The notes beneath the pieces were generated by a model that saw only the letters and a program-made list of their open reading frames with translations, made no database searches and was not told the origin of the DNA. A program made the translations under genes and the position numbers. From positions 186,001 through 250,000 of the forward strand of contig JAMXBD010000391.1 of assembly GCA_024138025.1 (NCBI GenBank): a stretch of DNA of 64,000 nt. Direction: 5' to 3'. This DNA comes from Combretum micranthum (Eukaryota > Streptophyta > Magnoliopsida > Myrtales > Combretaceae). Shown piece after piece: positions 24,030 to 36,195 of this stretch. Numbering within the stretch: position 1 is the first letter of the stretch; each line of letters begins with the position of its first letter.

Positions 24030-25384
24030 TCAACTTCTCCCAAATATTTTCTTCATCTTCTTCCTCCATCTCCACATTCTCAACAGGATTTCCATACATG
24101 GCAAAAACTCTGGCCGTGTACTGGCTTTATTGGCATTTCCATTTTTCGATCCTGAGACTCCAATCATTCCTTTAGGTTGTGAAGATCCAGCTACTGTACT
24201 TGCTTTTTGTGGACAGTTGGTTGCTATGTGCCCAACTTTGTTACACACATAACAAGTTGCAATTTTTCTTTTTGGACAATTATTTGCCATGTGTCCACTT
24301 TCTCCACAATAATAACATTTGTTTGCAATTGTGGACAATTCTTGGTAATGAGAACCTTTACATTTCCAACAAGTAACATTATTCTTCCCAATTACTCCTC
24401 CTTTGTTCACATTGAAAGGTTTGAAGAATTTAACCTTCTTAGGCACAGAACTTGCCATAGAACCATCATACATTCTCTTCCCGAAATAGTTCCTTTCTTT
24501 TATACCTCTCAATTTCATACTTCCTTGCTCGTTCAATAATTCGAGCTTTTTCTATCATAGCTGCAAAGTTATCAACTTCAAATTCAGCAAGTCTCTTTGA
24601 AAATGAGGTTCAAGTCCAGCCATGAAAGTCTGTCTCTTGAGCTCATCACTGTCCTGATAAGCATCTGGAGCAAACTGTAACAACCAATTAAACTTATGTT
24701 CATACTCATCAATCGTCTTAGTTCCTTGCGTCAAATTCATCAGGTCAGTACTATATTTTGCTTTTAAACTGCCGGGAAAATATTCTTTCAAAAATTCTCG
24801 TCTGAATACTTCCCAAGTAATCGGTTGTGACAAACTTCTTTGTTTTGAATTCCACCATATTCTTGCTCTCAATCTTAATAAATAAGTTCCATAGATACTT
24901 TCAGAGCTTCAGGTACTTGGAAAACATCAGGGATCGTTCAATCTGAGCTAGCCAATCTTCAGCTTCTTCTGGCTTTCCGGTATTCCTTCAAAGTATCTGT
25001 TGCATTTAATGAATTCTGGCAACAAATTCCTCTGAGGACGTAAAGGTGGTGGTGGTGGCAATTCTTGTTCATATCGAGGCGGTCCTTGCACCTCAGCAGA
25101 TTCATTTGGGTTCACTGGTCCATTTTCCTGAAATTGAACCGGTGGAGTATGCCTTTCATTTCCTCTGGGAATTGGTGGAGGCATTGCTGGTGCCCCAGCA
25201 GGTGGTGCTACATTTGTTGCTTGCATATTTTGCAAAGCTTGCAAAATTAAGACATTTTGTTGTTGGAGACTTTGTAAAACATCCTCAATTCGGTTTTGGG
25301 GTGTTGCAGGAGCATTTATTGGTGGATCTCCAGAAATCTGGCATTTCTACTTTTATTTCTTCCTCTTGGCATTCTATTAATCAT
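24030..25384 (-). pseudogene. gag: Gag with zinc knuckles, Tekay-like element
   Basis: Candidate start MPRGRNKSRN near 25372 (an upstream ATG is at 25384). A proline-rich N-terminus (25244-24948) is followed by a retrotransposon capsid domain (24872-24555): WWNSKQRSL, ITWEVFRREFLKEYFP, MNLTQGTKTIDEYEHKFNWL and FMAGLEPHFQRDL. The C-terminus (24536-24030) carries two clean CCHC knuckles, CYYCGESGHMANNC and CYVCNKVGHIATNC, plus a partial CWKCKGSHYQ. At least three frameshifts interrupt it. Confidence 0.9.
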
Positions 25385-25664
25385 TAAACAAGTTATTTAG
25401 ATTAGATCATAACTCATCCTCACCAAAAGTCATCAAAGTTATTCATGTATATTCCACACATATATATACATAACCAAAATATATATGAGTTTCTCGTGAT
25501 TAGTGCATTATGTACATACCAAAAATGGCACTAACACTCAACCTAGTTTTTCTACTACAGTCATCAAAAGATACATATGCATGTCATCAAAAATCTACTA
25601 ATATCGTCCTGTCATGTCATCATGAGTAGATAATACATCATCATCATATAATACTAAACCAGAC

Positions 25665-26546
25665 TCAAGGACTGGGATAAAGACGACCCTTGCCCTTCTT
25701 CTGAGGACCTAAATGAGGGTAATCATCCTCTCCCTCAGAACTGCTATCACAAATCTCAATCGTCATGTCACTATCCCCCGAGAGTGCTAAAGTCAGATCT
25801 GTATCCATCACCTGAATGCCTCTAGGTGCAAGCCTCAACTCACTCTCAGCACTAGGTGGTATATCTCTCTCAATCCACCCTCCATGTGCTTTCCTAATCC
25901 ATCTAGCATAATTATAGTCTGAGACATACTTTTCTGCCTCAATCTTGCGTCTCTTACCTTCTTTTTCATCCAGCAACTTTGTGGTTATACTCCTTTTATG
26001 AACAGTAGTCTGAACTGACTCCTGTACTAGTCTATCCTGCACAGAAGTAGGACGCTGGAACTCACCTGCTATCTTGGGTATAATAGGTGATTTCCTCATC
26101 AAGATGCGTCTAGAATGGCTGCATCTGCTAACCTGTGCAAGCATCAAGTCATCATCATAAGCTGCATCACCTCTCAGCCGAGTATGATCCTGTCTAATAT
26201 CATGAGCATAAACTGCTCCTCTCCCAATAACTACCCAAACTCTAAAATCTGGAGGATCTGGTCTCACAGATCTGGATGAGACTATAAATGCTATATTATC
26301 AATCTACAGGCCACCTCCTTTCTGAACTATCAGTCTCTCAAATCTATAGAGCGTCTCTATAGCTGATCCATTATTTGGAAAAGCCCGCTCCATCAGAAAT
26401 AACCAACCTTTAAACAAAGGCTATAGTCCTCTCTTCCAGGTGCTGAGAATCTCCTCTAAGGTTTTAGTAATCCCGCATAAATACAAGTCCTCTACCAGGA
26501 CTCGCAATCTGTGCCTGTAATCTGTCAACATCTCCTCTTCCTGCAT
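25665..26546 (-). pseudogene. Unrecognised extra frame between 5' LTR and gag
   Basis: A 293-codon frame starts at an ATG (MQEEEMLTDYRHRLRVLVED) and stays open apart from two TAG codons (26421-26423 and 26304-26306) down to TGA at 25665. Readable stretches: TKTLEEILSTWKRGL, PLFKGWLFLMERAFPNNG, RPDPPDFRVWVVIGRG, KEGKRRKIEAEKYVSDYNYA and an acidic C-terminus SSSEGEDDYPHLGPQKKGKG. It lies in the same orientation as gag, between the PBS and gag, where some plant retrotransposons carry additional ORFs. I do not recognise the family. A GTGTGCAG at about 26588-26595 could be a splice acceptor. It could be a captured host fragment or an element-specific protein. Confidence 0.6.
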
Positions 26547-26769
26547 ACTAAAAATCTCCCATCTAATATGACATGTAGTAGGATTAGTCTGCACACAACA
26601 AAATTTGTATGATTAATAATAATCACACATATTTTATTCCTAATTGTGCAGTATAGCTCTACCCATGGCTACCCAACTATTTACTAGAGAGTGCTAATTA
26701 AATCTAGACTTACTATATTCACTAAATGCAATTCTTTCACATATTTATCTTTCTTATACTAGCAACCAC

Positions 26770-26781
26770 GCTCTGATACCA
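26770..26781 (-). other. Primer binding site (initiator tRNA-Met type)
   Basis: The minus strand reads TGGTATCAGAGC nine bases after the end of the 5' LTR, the standard PBS of Gypsy and Copia elements primed by initiator tRNA-Met. Confidence 0.92.
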
Positions 26782-26790
26782 ACCAAATTC

Positions 26791-29700
26791 TGTCATGCCC
26801 CGAGGGTACCCTAGTAGTAGTAAACAAGTCACTCTTGAATACCTATACTAGATTACCTTTAGAGAATGACAGGTTTTCAAAACAACAGGATCTTTTAGTT
26901 GCTTGATAAGAAATAACAAATACATGAAAGAAATAACTTAGTGAATAAACATTACAGAACTATTATAAACCAAATAGTCTAACTGTAGTACACAACTAGA
27001 TAATCTATTCTAATAGTACATAACCATTAAAATATAGCCGTAGACTTCCAGCTCCTAAGCTCTTACCGGAGCCATACTCCTGGAAGTGACTAACCAGGGT
27101 CGTAAAGTAAACCTGAAAAGACTGTTGGAGTATGAGCGAAACCATAGCTCAGTGAATAACCAGACATATCATACATCACACAAGTTATTAGCAAATCATA
27201 TGCAATGCAAACACTCAACCATATGCACAGGTACAAGCTTGGATGAGCTAGAATCCAAACAGGAAAAAGATTTATGCCCTCTTTTTAAGGGTTGAAGAAC
27301 CATTACTCCATGACCCACCTACCCAAGAGAGACTAAGTACACAGGAGAATCAACGATTTCTCGTTTTAGGATTATCACTTTGAATATAATCAATTAAATT
27401 GACCATCTCCTGCACTCACCTTAGAAACTCCCTAAGTATTAATCATTTCAAAGCGATACAACGAGCGGTGTTCTTTGGTACCACTTAGTTCCCGTAGAAC
27501 CGATGGAACAAAGAATACCTTGGAAGAACTAACACATTAGAACAACCAAGCATAAACAGAGAACCGAAATATTAATACGTAGTAGGCTGTCACCCCAATA
27601 TATATGCAATAATGCAATTCGTGCAATGCATGATCAGGTTATTTTGTTATGTCAATAATTCTTAGTCAAGTTCATGGTGACTATACATTACACACAATCA
27701 TTATTATACTACTTCACAACATCAAATCATTGCATTATCGCTTTTGTAAGGATATCTTAACAATCATACAATCAGATCATAACATACTTTCAACAATACA
27801 ATCGTTTAACTATCTTTCCATTACATATTCAACTACTTACAAGCACAAACAGTATAATATGACTGAATTACTCACCTGCTCATACTGACTCAGTCGTAAT
27901 AGTCAGCTGGTAGATCTTCTAGTGTATCAAAGTCACCTATTAAGATGAATAAAGTATTCATCAATATATATTATAGATTATATAACTTAATTCCTATGTG
28001 TGGCTAGTGTCCTAGGCTCCATATTTATTAAGTTTTGGTAGTAACTATTACTAATTTTATGTTAATCTATACTGATCTCAATATAGAAAATTATAATTAT
28101 TTATTATTTCTTAGTGTTGTCATGTTTCTCCTAATTTATCTCGTATAATTATTTTGTTATTTTTAGAAGTCACATTACTCAAGAATTTAGCTTATTTCAA
28201 TTTCCATTCTTACCTATTTTATCTTTTTAGAACAAATATTGACTATTTATAACTTTTATTAACACTAAATATTTTTCCTTAATTCTAGGGTTTTAAGAAT
28301 TATTAGATACTAAACAAAGTATTTTAAACATTTGTATTTACTTATCTATTTAATAAATTTCTATATTATCATATATGTATATAATATATACTAAATAGGC
28401 TTATTGCATATATATATGTATATATTCTGTTTGTTTCAAAATTAGCTTTCGCTGAAGAAATTTAAGTGTACGCCAGCTCAAAGCCGCCGGCTTTCAAACC
28501 CAGGTGCCGGTATAGATTTGGTTTCGAAAATTATTTCATAGGAGTTGCACCGGCTTTGAAAGCTGTCGGCTTTTAACGTACGTTGGCCCTACACCGTCGG
28601 CGTATATCTCTAGGTAGCCGGCTTACACTCATCTTTACGTGAAAATAAATTTTAAGTAGCCTCTGTTCAGTATAAGCCGTCTCTACACCGCCGGCCTATC
28701 CGTGTAAGCTGCCGGTGTTGAGCGACTCCACTGTCGGCTTATAGGCAGTGTTAGTACTGTTCATCATCTTCTTCACCGATCCGATTCATATTCTTTAAAT
28801 TTTCCATGTTAAAAACATTACTAAACCGTTTGTAAGTGTTTATATATCTTATACATAGTTAAACAACAACTCTTAACACTTCTACATGCACATAATCTTA
28901 GATCTCGTTCTTATGGAAATAAAGCTAGGGTTTCGGATTTTTACCTCGTTAGAGCTTGTCCGATGGAATTCGAAGCTTGTAGTTGTGTTTATTACGTTCC
29001 TATGATTATTAGAAGTCAGTTATAATCCTTATAATTGAAAGAAAATCATTTGAACTTCATCAACTTACCTTTGAACTTGTTTCCAAGGGTTTTCGTATGG
29101 TTTTTCTTTTGATCTGTATTTGATTGGTTTGATCCGTGTGTTTTCTGTTTTTGGTTTGTTTTGGTTGTTCTTTGGAAGTGGATTCGCTTTGGAAAGTTTG
29201 AGAAATAATGAAGTTTGTTTGTTTCTTCATTATTAGCTTTAAACATATATATATATATATATATAGAAGAAGAAGTGGAGGGCTTCGACTGCGTTTTGCT
29301 TCCAACTTTCCTCTTATTTTCTCTTCATTTGATCTGTTGTTTTCATCCTAATTAATGCTAGGGTGACTTGGCATTGTGTGATTGGTTCTTAGGTTGATTT
29401 TTTTGACAATTTGGGTGAATTATTGGATGAATTTCAGCTCTATCTTCCTCCGTAGCTTTCCACTGAATTTGCAGCCGAAACTTATATATATATATATATT
29501 AGTTAATTATTTAATTGAGTTTTAAGATAATTTAACGAGTTATACAGTTACAAATTAGCTAATATTTGGGACTTTTTGTACAAAAATATGTTTATAGGGT
29601 TATACAAAACACTTAGATTATCAAATAATACAATTTTTAGTTTTATATATACGTGGTTAACTATTCGTATAATTTTATCTCCCGCGATTAAAATTTCTTA

Positions 29701-30402
29701 AGCTCATTAGGTCAATTTTTATTTTAGGCTTCAATAGCTTAAGAAAACTCGAATTAGAATAATAGCGTGATTCGATTATTTATTTGGAATTTAGATCTTG
29801 AGTTATACAACAGTTTATGTTTTTGTTGTGTATTTTTAATTCTAACAATTTATCTTTAGGTCATCGTATTCTGTCTATAAGCGTAGATATTTATCTACTT
29901 AATACCGTATTTGATATAGAGGCTAAATATAATTATATATATATATCTATATATATATCTTTAGTTTTGATACTTAACGTGAAATCTTATTAATAGCTAT
30001 TAATTTTAACTAGGAATCTTGAAGTTAGGGTTTAAGTTTGAGTCTAAGCTCATTACTACACGTTGTTCTAATCTCGAATCATTATCGAGATAAAAAACAA
30101 TCATTTAATCTCTATATTCATGTTTTTCTATTTATTTAAACCTATTTGTATATCAAGTTTCGGGTTTAAGATTTACATTTTCTCTTAATCATATCTTGAA
30201 TTATTCATTCAAGATACGAAATCTCGTTTTTGGTATCAACTAGGGTTAAAGAAATTCTTTATTCAATTTCTAATTCCTTAATCTAACCAATTACCAGGTT
30301 TTGATCTAATTTTAAAATTTGATTAGGATCTAATTCTATCATCTAGTTCATATAATCTATTGTGAGGTTGTATACTAATGTGGAAAATTCCCGGGGTTTA
30401 CA
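26791..30402 (-). repeat. 5' LTR of Tekay-like element
   Basis: A 3,612-bp LTR homologous throughout to 16910-20499. On the plus strand it begins TGTCATGCCC and ends CCGGGGTTTACA. Many differences from the other LTR are C/T or G/A, and it shows slightly different (AT)n lengths near 29244 and 29930. The open frames at 27086-29305 are repeats of non-coding LTR sequence. Confidence 0.95.
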
Positions 30403-30407
30403 AGATG

Positions 30408-30491
30408 CCTATCATAATAATCATATTTTAAATCCCCCTATGCCCATTTTAATCCTGAGGACAAGGTTTGCTTTCTTGAAAGGGAGACAAT
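30408..30491 (+). pseudogene. Terminal pol fragment and PPT of outer Gypsy
   Basis: Frames read LNPPMPILI... and, in another frame, HFNPEDKVCFLEGE, the usual 'leDKv-f--GG' end of a Gypsy polyprotein. The purine tract GAAAGGGAGACAA follows immediately before the 3' LTR. Confidence 0.65.
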
Positions 30492-31011
30492 TGTAACAGA
30501 TAGAGGAGTTCGAATGAGGAAACAACCTCAAAATATTAAGGATTACATAGTATATACTTAGGATGTAATACAAACAAAAGTAGCTTTCGGTTGAAATAGT
30601 TGTAGCAAAGAGAGAAAAGAAAAGAAAGGATCAATACACCTAGGACTTGGCTTTAAGCATCATATTCTTCACATCCCATTTATTTGTTTGAACAGTTAGT
30701 CGTTATAATGTGTTACATTTATAAATAAAAGAAAGAGAAAATGGGAAGACATCATAATTTCAACCTTGGATTACTGGTGTCTTAGCACTTTAGGAGTGTG
30801 GCTCACTTGAAGAAAGCCAAAGATCCCTATTGTTACACCTTACAGAGAAACATAAAAAATAGAATTAGATACCATAAAATAACATATGAACGATAATAAA
30901 AGAGAGAGGAACTTATGGGTATAGGCAAAATGAGACAGAAAGTTAAGGCTTCATTTATTTACCAAGTATTAGTAGAAGGTGGGTTAGGCTTAAAGATAGT
31001 AGGTACTATCA
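30492..31011 (+). repeat. 3' LTR of outer Gypsy element
   Basis: A 520-bp LTR from TGTAACAGATAG to ...GTACTATCA, homologous to 6998-7614. It contains the empty target site of the MITE seen in the 5' copy. The following 5 bases (CCATA) cannot be checked as a duplication, because the 5' LTR is truncated. Confidence 0.78.
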
Positions 31012-33010
31012 CCATATAACATATTACAAATCATAAACTATACACATAAGGAACATTAAGTCTATGCCTTAACTACTTCTCTGATACACAAATACTTAAA
31101 GCAGCACGAAATAAAAGTAAGGATTCTCTGTCTTCAAAGTTAACAAACTAATCTATCATCGGCTGGATCATTGTCTCCACTAGAGCTATCCCTATAGTCT
31201 ACCACTACATTGCAATTAGAAAGATTAAATATGAAAGGACAGTCACCTAAACCTAAAAAAGAAGAAAAGAGTGAGCCAAAACCTAATACAATCCTGCCAC
31301 AAGCACAAGTTCACGAGCACATATAATTAATTCACATGCAGGTATATGTATCTATTGCAGCAACCAATCAGCTAGTATCTTTATTTGTAAGTCTATCAAG
31401 TAGCATGGAGATGACTCAAATCTTAACAACAAACATATATACATATACATAGTATATATGTATATACGATGTTGGGTACTCCCTAACATCCATGAGTCCA
31501 AACCTATATCTACTAGTAATCATTTCCAAGTATAACTCCACATAGGGATAACTTCATACAAGATCATTGGGGTGCATTGGCATCACCGTTACTCTCATTT
31601 GACCAACTACAACTAAGAACAAATAACTTACAAATTTATAACTAGATTTTCTAAAGTCAATTTATATTCTTCCTTAGTAAGCACAAGCATTAAACAAAGT
31701 AATACACATACCAAGAAAATTGTTTCATTTCAAAAACTAGAAACCTCTAACCTAAATTACGTAATCATTAAATTATTTGATAACATGTATACTTCTAAAT
31801 TCATGTAAAGTTTACAATTTTGTAGGTTTCACCCTTTACCCTACTTGTATCTAGGTTTCTTGATTTAGGATATATTTTAATCTTTAAGGAAAGAGTTAAA
31901 CTGATTCCCATTATGTCTAAATGAAAAAAAAAAGAAAGATGAATTTTAGGAATTTATAAGGTACATGGATTAGTGAATGGTCATGTTCGAGGTCGGTATA
32001 TCTCTTGGACTAATTAATCATGCCACTAGAAAAAGGCGCACGATCAAGTGTACAGGCATAACGCCGGCCATGCATGGGCTTGAGCACTTGATTATGTGTA
32101 CTTTCAAACATAAAATTCTAAGTCACAAATTAAATAACACTAAGCACACGACTGTGAATGGACTCTACACTTCTAGGGTTCTTATTTCATCAAAAATACA
32201 AAGGGATACATGAATAAATCCACAAGCTTGTGCATAGGTCATGCATGCCTAAGTGTCTCATATTTAAAGCACCAAGAGGTACATGACCTAGTGCATGAGT
32301 CGCACATGGGTCATGTATTCAAAAAATCATTGTTTCACATAAACTCGTCGTAATCCTAACCTCAAATATTTTACACTCTTCGATGTTCACTATCAACCCT
32401 TCTAAATAAAAAGAAAAAAAACCATCAAACACACATTTTCACAAAAGTGACACACAAAGATTGAAAACATGTCAAAGCCATATTACCTTCTTGAATTGCT
32501 TCACTATTTCTTATACTACAATTGTGCAATTTTCACCTTCTTTGATTTCTAGAAATCTTTCTTAAGTCTGTCGTTCCTTTGTAAAATCCCATTGTTAACA
32601 CCTTAACATTGATTTTCTATCAACCTCTCTTTGAATTTGTCATAAATAATAAGAAAACTTAAAGAAAACCTTGCTTACCTTAGTGTTTTGTTGAAGCCTT
32701 TCAATGATTGTAGAAGATCGTTGAGAGAAATAAGGAGACTTTTTTGTAATATACAAAAGAAGAAGGAGGAGATAGTTATCGTCTTGTATTAAACATGTTG
32801 CTCCAACCAAGTATATTTTGAATCCTTATGGTTAGACAACTTTGCCTCCATTTAAAATATAAAATCATGGTTTTGTCCCTTATAAATATTTTTATTTTTT
32901 AAGTTATTTCATGTTACTTTGGCTAAGATACCATAGTCCTTGTTGATCTTTAGTTTACTAAGAGGAACTTGTCTTCGGTGTACCTTTATTAACAGAATAG
33001 TGGATATATT
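31012..33010 (-). mobile_element. Probable antisense LTR fragment
   Basis: Non-coding block with the same layout as the antisense LTRs in this window: an 'accatataacatatta' start resembling about 9803-9830, a 'cctaaaaaagaagaaaagagtgagcc' block and a GC-rich part with repeated 'catgcatg/ggtcatg' words at 32030-32320. The ends are not defined and there is no visible duplication. The frame at 31977-32213 falls in the motif-rich part and has no coding signal. Confidence 0.4.
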
Positions 33011-34410
33011 TTACTAGATTTTATCCTATATACTTTTCCCGTACTTAAACCCTCTCTACACTTACAATACGCATCTCTCATTTCCTCTCTCTCTCTCTCA
33101 CAATAATTATAACATACTTGGACTCTTGCTAGCGACTTTTCCTTCAAAGGCATGAAACTTTAGACATGGATTGTGCAATATATAGAGATTGAAGACTTTA
33201 TTCTTCATTAATGAAGCTATGTTATACATAGTTAGTACATTCTCCATTAGAAGGGGAAGCTATTGCAAAAAGAGGATAAAACAACTCACTGAAAATTTGC
33301 TTTCATGAATCTAGTAGTTTGAGGGTAACTTGGCATAGTCATACCTTGTTGTGTCTATCGTTGGCTAGGCATGTTTGAATGGCTCATCAAATGGGCATAG
33401 GTGAAATGTGAAATTCAACATACTACAATAATGGTTCAATCTATAATTGCCTGATTGTTTAATCCCATGTGTCCCTCTCCTTACTTAATCTAGGTAGATG
33501 TCTCTTAATACTTAACCTAGAGCTTTGATTAAGAAACATCAGTGAAAAATTGGGTCATTGGCTTTATTGTACTTAGAGCCTCACAAAGTTGGTCTAACAA
33601 TACAATGATTAGGATTTTCTTCATTTCCTCTTCTTCTCCTTTTTTTTTTCGATTAGGCTAGAATCTATTTTATTATCTTAATTGTTCTTTTTTTTTTCTT
33701 TGTGATAAATGTTACTAGTTACTCACTAGTGGGTTACAACAACAAATATATAATAACATATTTATTTATTAATTTGTGACTTCTATAAGTTAAAAGATAT
33801 GTGGTGTAACCGTGTGATATATATATATATATATATATCAATATATAAGACCCATAAGCAACCCAAAAGAGAAAGAGAAAAAACAGTAGTAATAGTAAAA
33901 GAAAATATAACAACATTGGCAATAAGATAAGAAGGAAAAAATTTTAGATACTTTAGTTAAAGATTGAAAGAGTGTTTGAATTCGTTTAATATGAAATTTT
34001 AATATGTTGTTTTTGACTGTGTGGCTACACAAAGTAGATTATGGTTTTACTTTCTTATTGCTTGGGTTGAGATACCTTTTATGCGTTTTATTGTATTGTT
34101 ATTCATCATTGTTGGTGAAGATTTAGTTTTGTTTATCTCTAGTTTGTTAGAAGGAACTTATACTGATGGACCTATTATTTTGTGAACGGTGGAGATATTC
34201 TACTAAACTAGGTAAATTGATTATTAATATGGGAAGTTGTACCAATATCATATGTGTAAAATTTCTAAAGAAAATTTTACAAACAACACAACATCCAAAA
34301 TCCTGCGATTTACATTGATTCAATAATCAAAAAGTTATCCATGCTCTTAAATAGGAATGTGTTTAAATTGACATGGATATGAATAAAGTTACTTGTTATG
34401 TATTAACATT
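33011..34410. other. Intergenic DNA, no gene seen
   Basis: AT-rich sequence with a (CT)n run near 33084-33100, T runs near 33640 and 33688 and an (AT)11 microsatellite at 33817-33838. I find no conserved protein, splice pattern or terminal repeat. Confidence 0.5.
33817..33838. repeat. (AT)n microsatellite
   Basis: Uninterrupted AT dinucleotides for about 22 bases. Similar shorter runs occur near 1467, 10777, 19363, 20043, 29244 and 52806. Confidence 0.95.
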
Positions 34411-34865
34411 AGAGCTGTAAATGAGTCGAGTCGAAATGGTATAGTATTGAGCTCAAGTTCTACTTAAAGTGAGCTCAACTTGAGTTTGACTGAGCTTAAG
34501 ATATTAAGCTCAAGTCTCGCTTGAAATAACACTATATAATGTTGAGCTCTATTCAATTAAGCTTGTTTATGCTTGATTTATTGAAAGATGTATTTTTAAC
34601 TCTAATTAAAATAATATTAATATCCAAACTCAATTCGAATTCGATTAACATTTATACTTGAATATAGTGTTTGACTAGGCCTGCAAGCAAATCAAACTAA
34701 ACATGAGAAGTTTGATCTCGACTTAACAAACTACTCAAGCTCAAGCTTGGCTTGACAAACTACTAGAGTTTGAGTATGACTTGATTATTCTCAAATTGAA
34801 CTCGAGTAAATATCAAGCCTAGCTTAAGTAATTTGTAACTGGCTTAGTTCATTTGTATCCGTACT
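34411..34865. mobile_element. hAT-like non-autonomous element
   Basis: Starts AGAGCTGTAAATGAG and ends CATTTGTATCCGTAC, an imperfect inverted pair. Inside are repeated 'gagctcaagtt/caagcttggctt' words, the pattern of a common plant family of non-autonomous hAT elements built of cgag/ctcg words. No coding capacity. The flanking duplication is unclear. Confidence 0.55.
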
Positions 34866-34969
34866 AATAATGAATACTAAACAATTAATGGAAATGTTAA
34901 GCATTTATTTAAAAAGAATTTGACATGACAACAAGCTACCAATACATAATAGGTTCAAGATACATAGAC

Positions 34970-35608
34970 TAAAGCTGCAAATAGTGGATAAACAGGCTGG
35001 CCTGGCCCGGCTCGGCCTGGCCCGCTTCGGCCTACGGGTTAAACAAGCCAGGCCAATTTTGCCCGCTTTTAAACGGGCCAGATTTTCTCGGCCCGGGCCC
35101 TGCCTGCATTGGCCGTGAGCCTAAATTATTTTTTGTTTAATTTTTAATTTTTAATTTTAATGTTAATTTATGTGAAAATTAGAATATTTATATATTTTAA
35201 GGTTTGATATATATTAACAACTAATTTATTGCTATTTTGATTATTTATATATAAAAACAAGTTTTTAAATGATTTATTTAATATCATATTATGTTTAAAT
35301 CAATAAATATATATTATAAAAAATGTTATAATACTTGTGGTTCATGTATCAATCTATTTTTTTTTTATAACATATATTAATCACTAAGATGTTATATTAT
35401 TATTCTTATTTTTGAGCTCATCCTCTTGTTGTTGTTGTTTTTTTCTTTTTCTTTTTTTTTCCCAACCCAGCCCAACCCGCTTTAGCCTATGGTTTAACTG
35501 GGCCAATTTGGCCCGCTTTTAAACTTGCCAAAAAATTTTGGTTGCAACCCACTTTTTTAATTAGGTTGGCGGCCCTGCCTGCGGGCTATAGCCCATATTT
35601 CCAACTCT
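34970..35608. mobile_element. hAT-like non-autonomous element, GC-rich ends
   Basis: A 639-bp element. The left end TAAAGCTGCAAAT and right end ATTTCCAACTCT are imperfectly inverted. The arms contain ggcctggcccgg and gggccaatttggcccgc words in inverted order around an AT-rich core. Flanks ACATAGAC (34962-34969) and ACATACAC (35609-35616) match at 7 of 8 bases, as expected for an aged hAT duplication. No coding capacity. Confidence 0.75.
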
Positions 35609-35616
35609 ACATACAC

Positions 35617-36195
35617 CATTAAAAGAGTAAATAATCCTTCAAGTTATTTCAATGACCATGAAAGATGTTAACATGAGAGATTAGAATTGTAAGGGCAAAA
35701 AAAAAAAAAAAAAAAAAGAACCAAAGGCTAGAGAAGTTTGCTCATGAATTTAGGAAATTATTTTTAAAGTAGGAAAATTCTCAAATTGTGTGTCATATCC
35801 ATTTGTGATTTATGATTCTAATTCAAAATTAGTTTAATTTCAATAATTATCATTTATCATAAATAATTGATTTCATCCATATCTTTTATTTGTCTACTTC
35901 AGGGAAAACAAGACATAAACAAAACAAAATCATAAAAAGAATACCTATTCTATACGTAATTCATGTATTAAAAATATGATACTAATGGAATTAGGAATAC
36001 ATTCGATTCATAATTCCTAAACCCTCATTCACATTTTGGCTTGATTGGTATTGAAGCTTTAGTGGGTGTAACTTCTATGATAAGTGTGGAATCTTTTTCT
36101 TACTTATTTTTCATTTTGAGATTTAGAGAATTTTGGTGTGTGGGTAAGAATGGTGAGTTCCTATGTTTAGTTTTCAAGTATGAGAATTAAGTTAA
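35617..36195. other. Intergenic DNA with A-tract
   Basis: Holds an A run of about 21 bases at 35697-35717, which could be the tail of a retroposed fragment, though I see no source sequence. Nothing else is recognisable. Confidence 0.4.

Larger units (their letters stand above)
16910..30402 (-). mobile_element. Full-length Tekay/Del-like chromovirus, nested
   Basis: A 13,493-bp Ty3/Gypsy element in reverse orientation. It has LTRs at both ends (16910-20499 and 26791-30402), a perfect AGATG duplication (16905-16909 and 30403-30407), a PBS for initiator tRNA-Met next to the right-hand LTR and a purine tract next to the left-hand LTR (read on the minus strand). Minus-strand order: PBS, unknown extra frame, gag, protease, RT, RNase H, integrase, chromodomain-like end. 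Over the first ~360 bp of the LTRs I count about 18 differences (about 95% identity), so the insertion is fairly old. All genes carry stops or frameshifts, and the integrase has lost a catalytic residue. Confidence 0.95.
6998..31011 (+). mobile_element. Old Ty3/Gypsy retrotransposon, multiply interrupted
   Basis: Outer host element of the nest. The two LTRs (about 6998-7614 and 30492-31011) are recognisably homologous. The internal order is gag (7679-8590), protease (8700-8990), RT first half (9230-9742), RT end plus RNase H (12554-13205), integrase C-terminus (13255-13405 and 16802-16904), then a tail and polypurine tract ending at 30491. Everything between is later insertion. RT motifs ([18 protein letters not shown]) identify a Gypsy element. 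A Reina-like chromovirus is possible, but the chromodomain region is too decayed to decide. Many stops and frameshifts make it non-autonomous. Confidence 0.8.

Noticed and set aside
25046..25387. Plus-strand frame of 113 codons
   Set aside because: Reverse of the proline-rich gag region of the antisense element.
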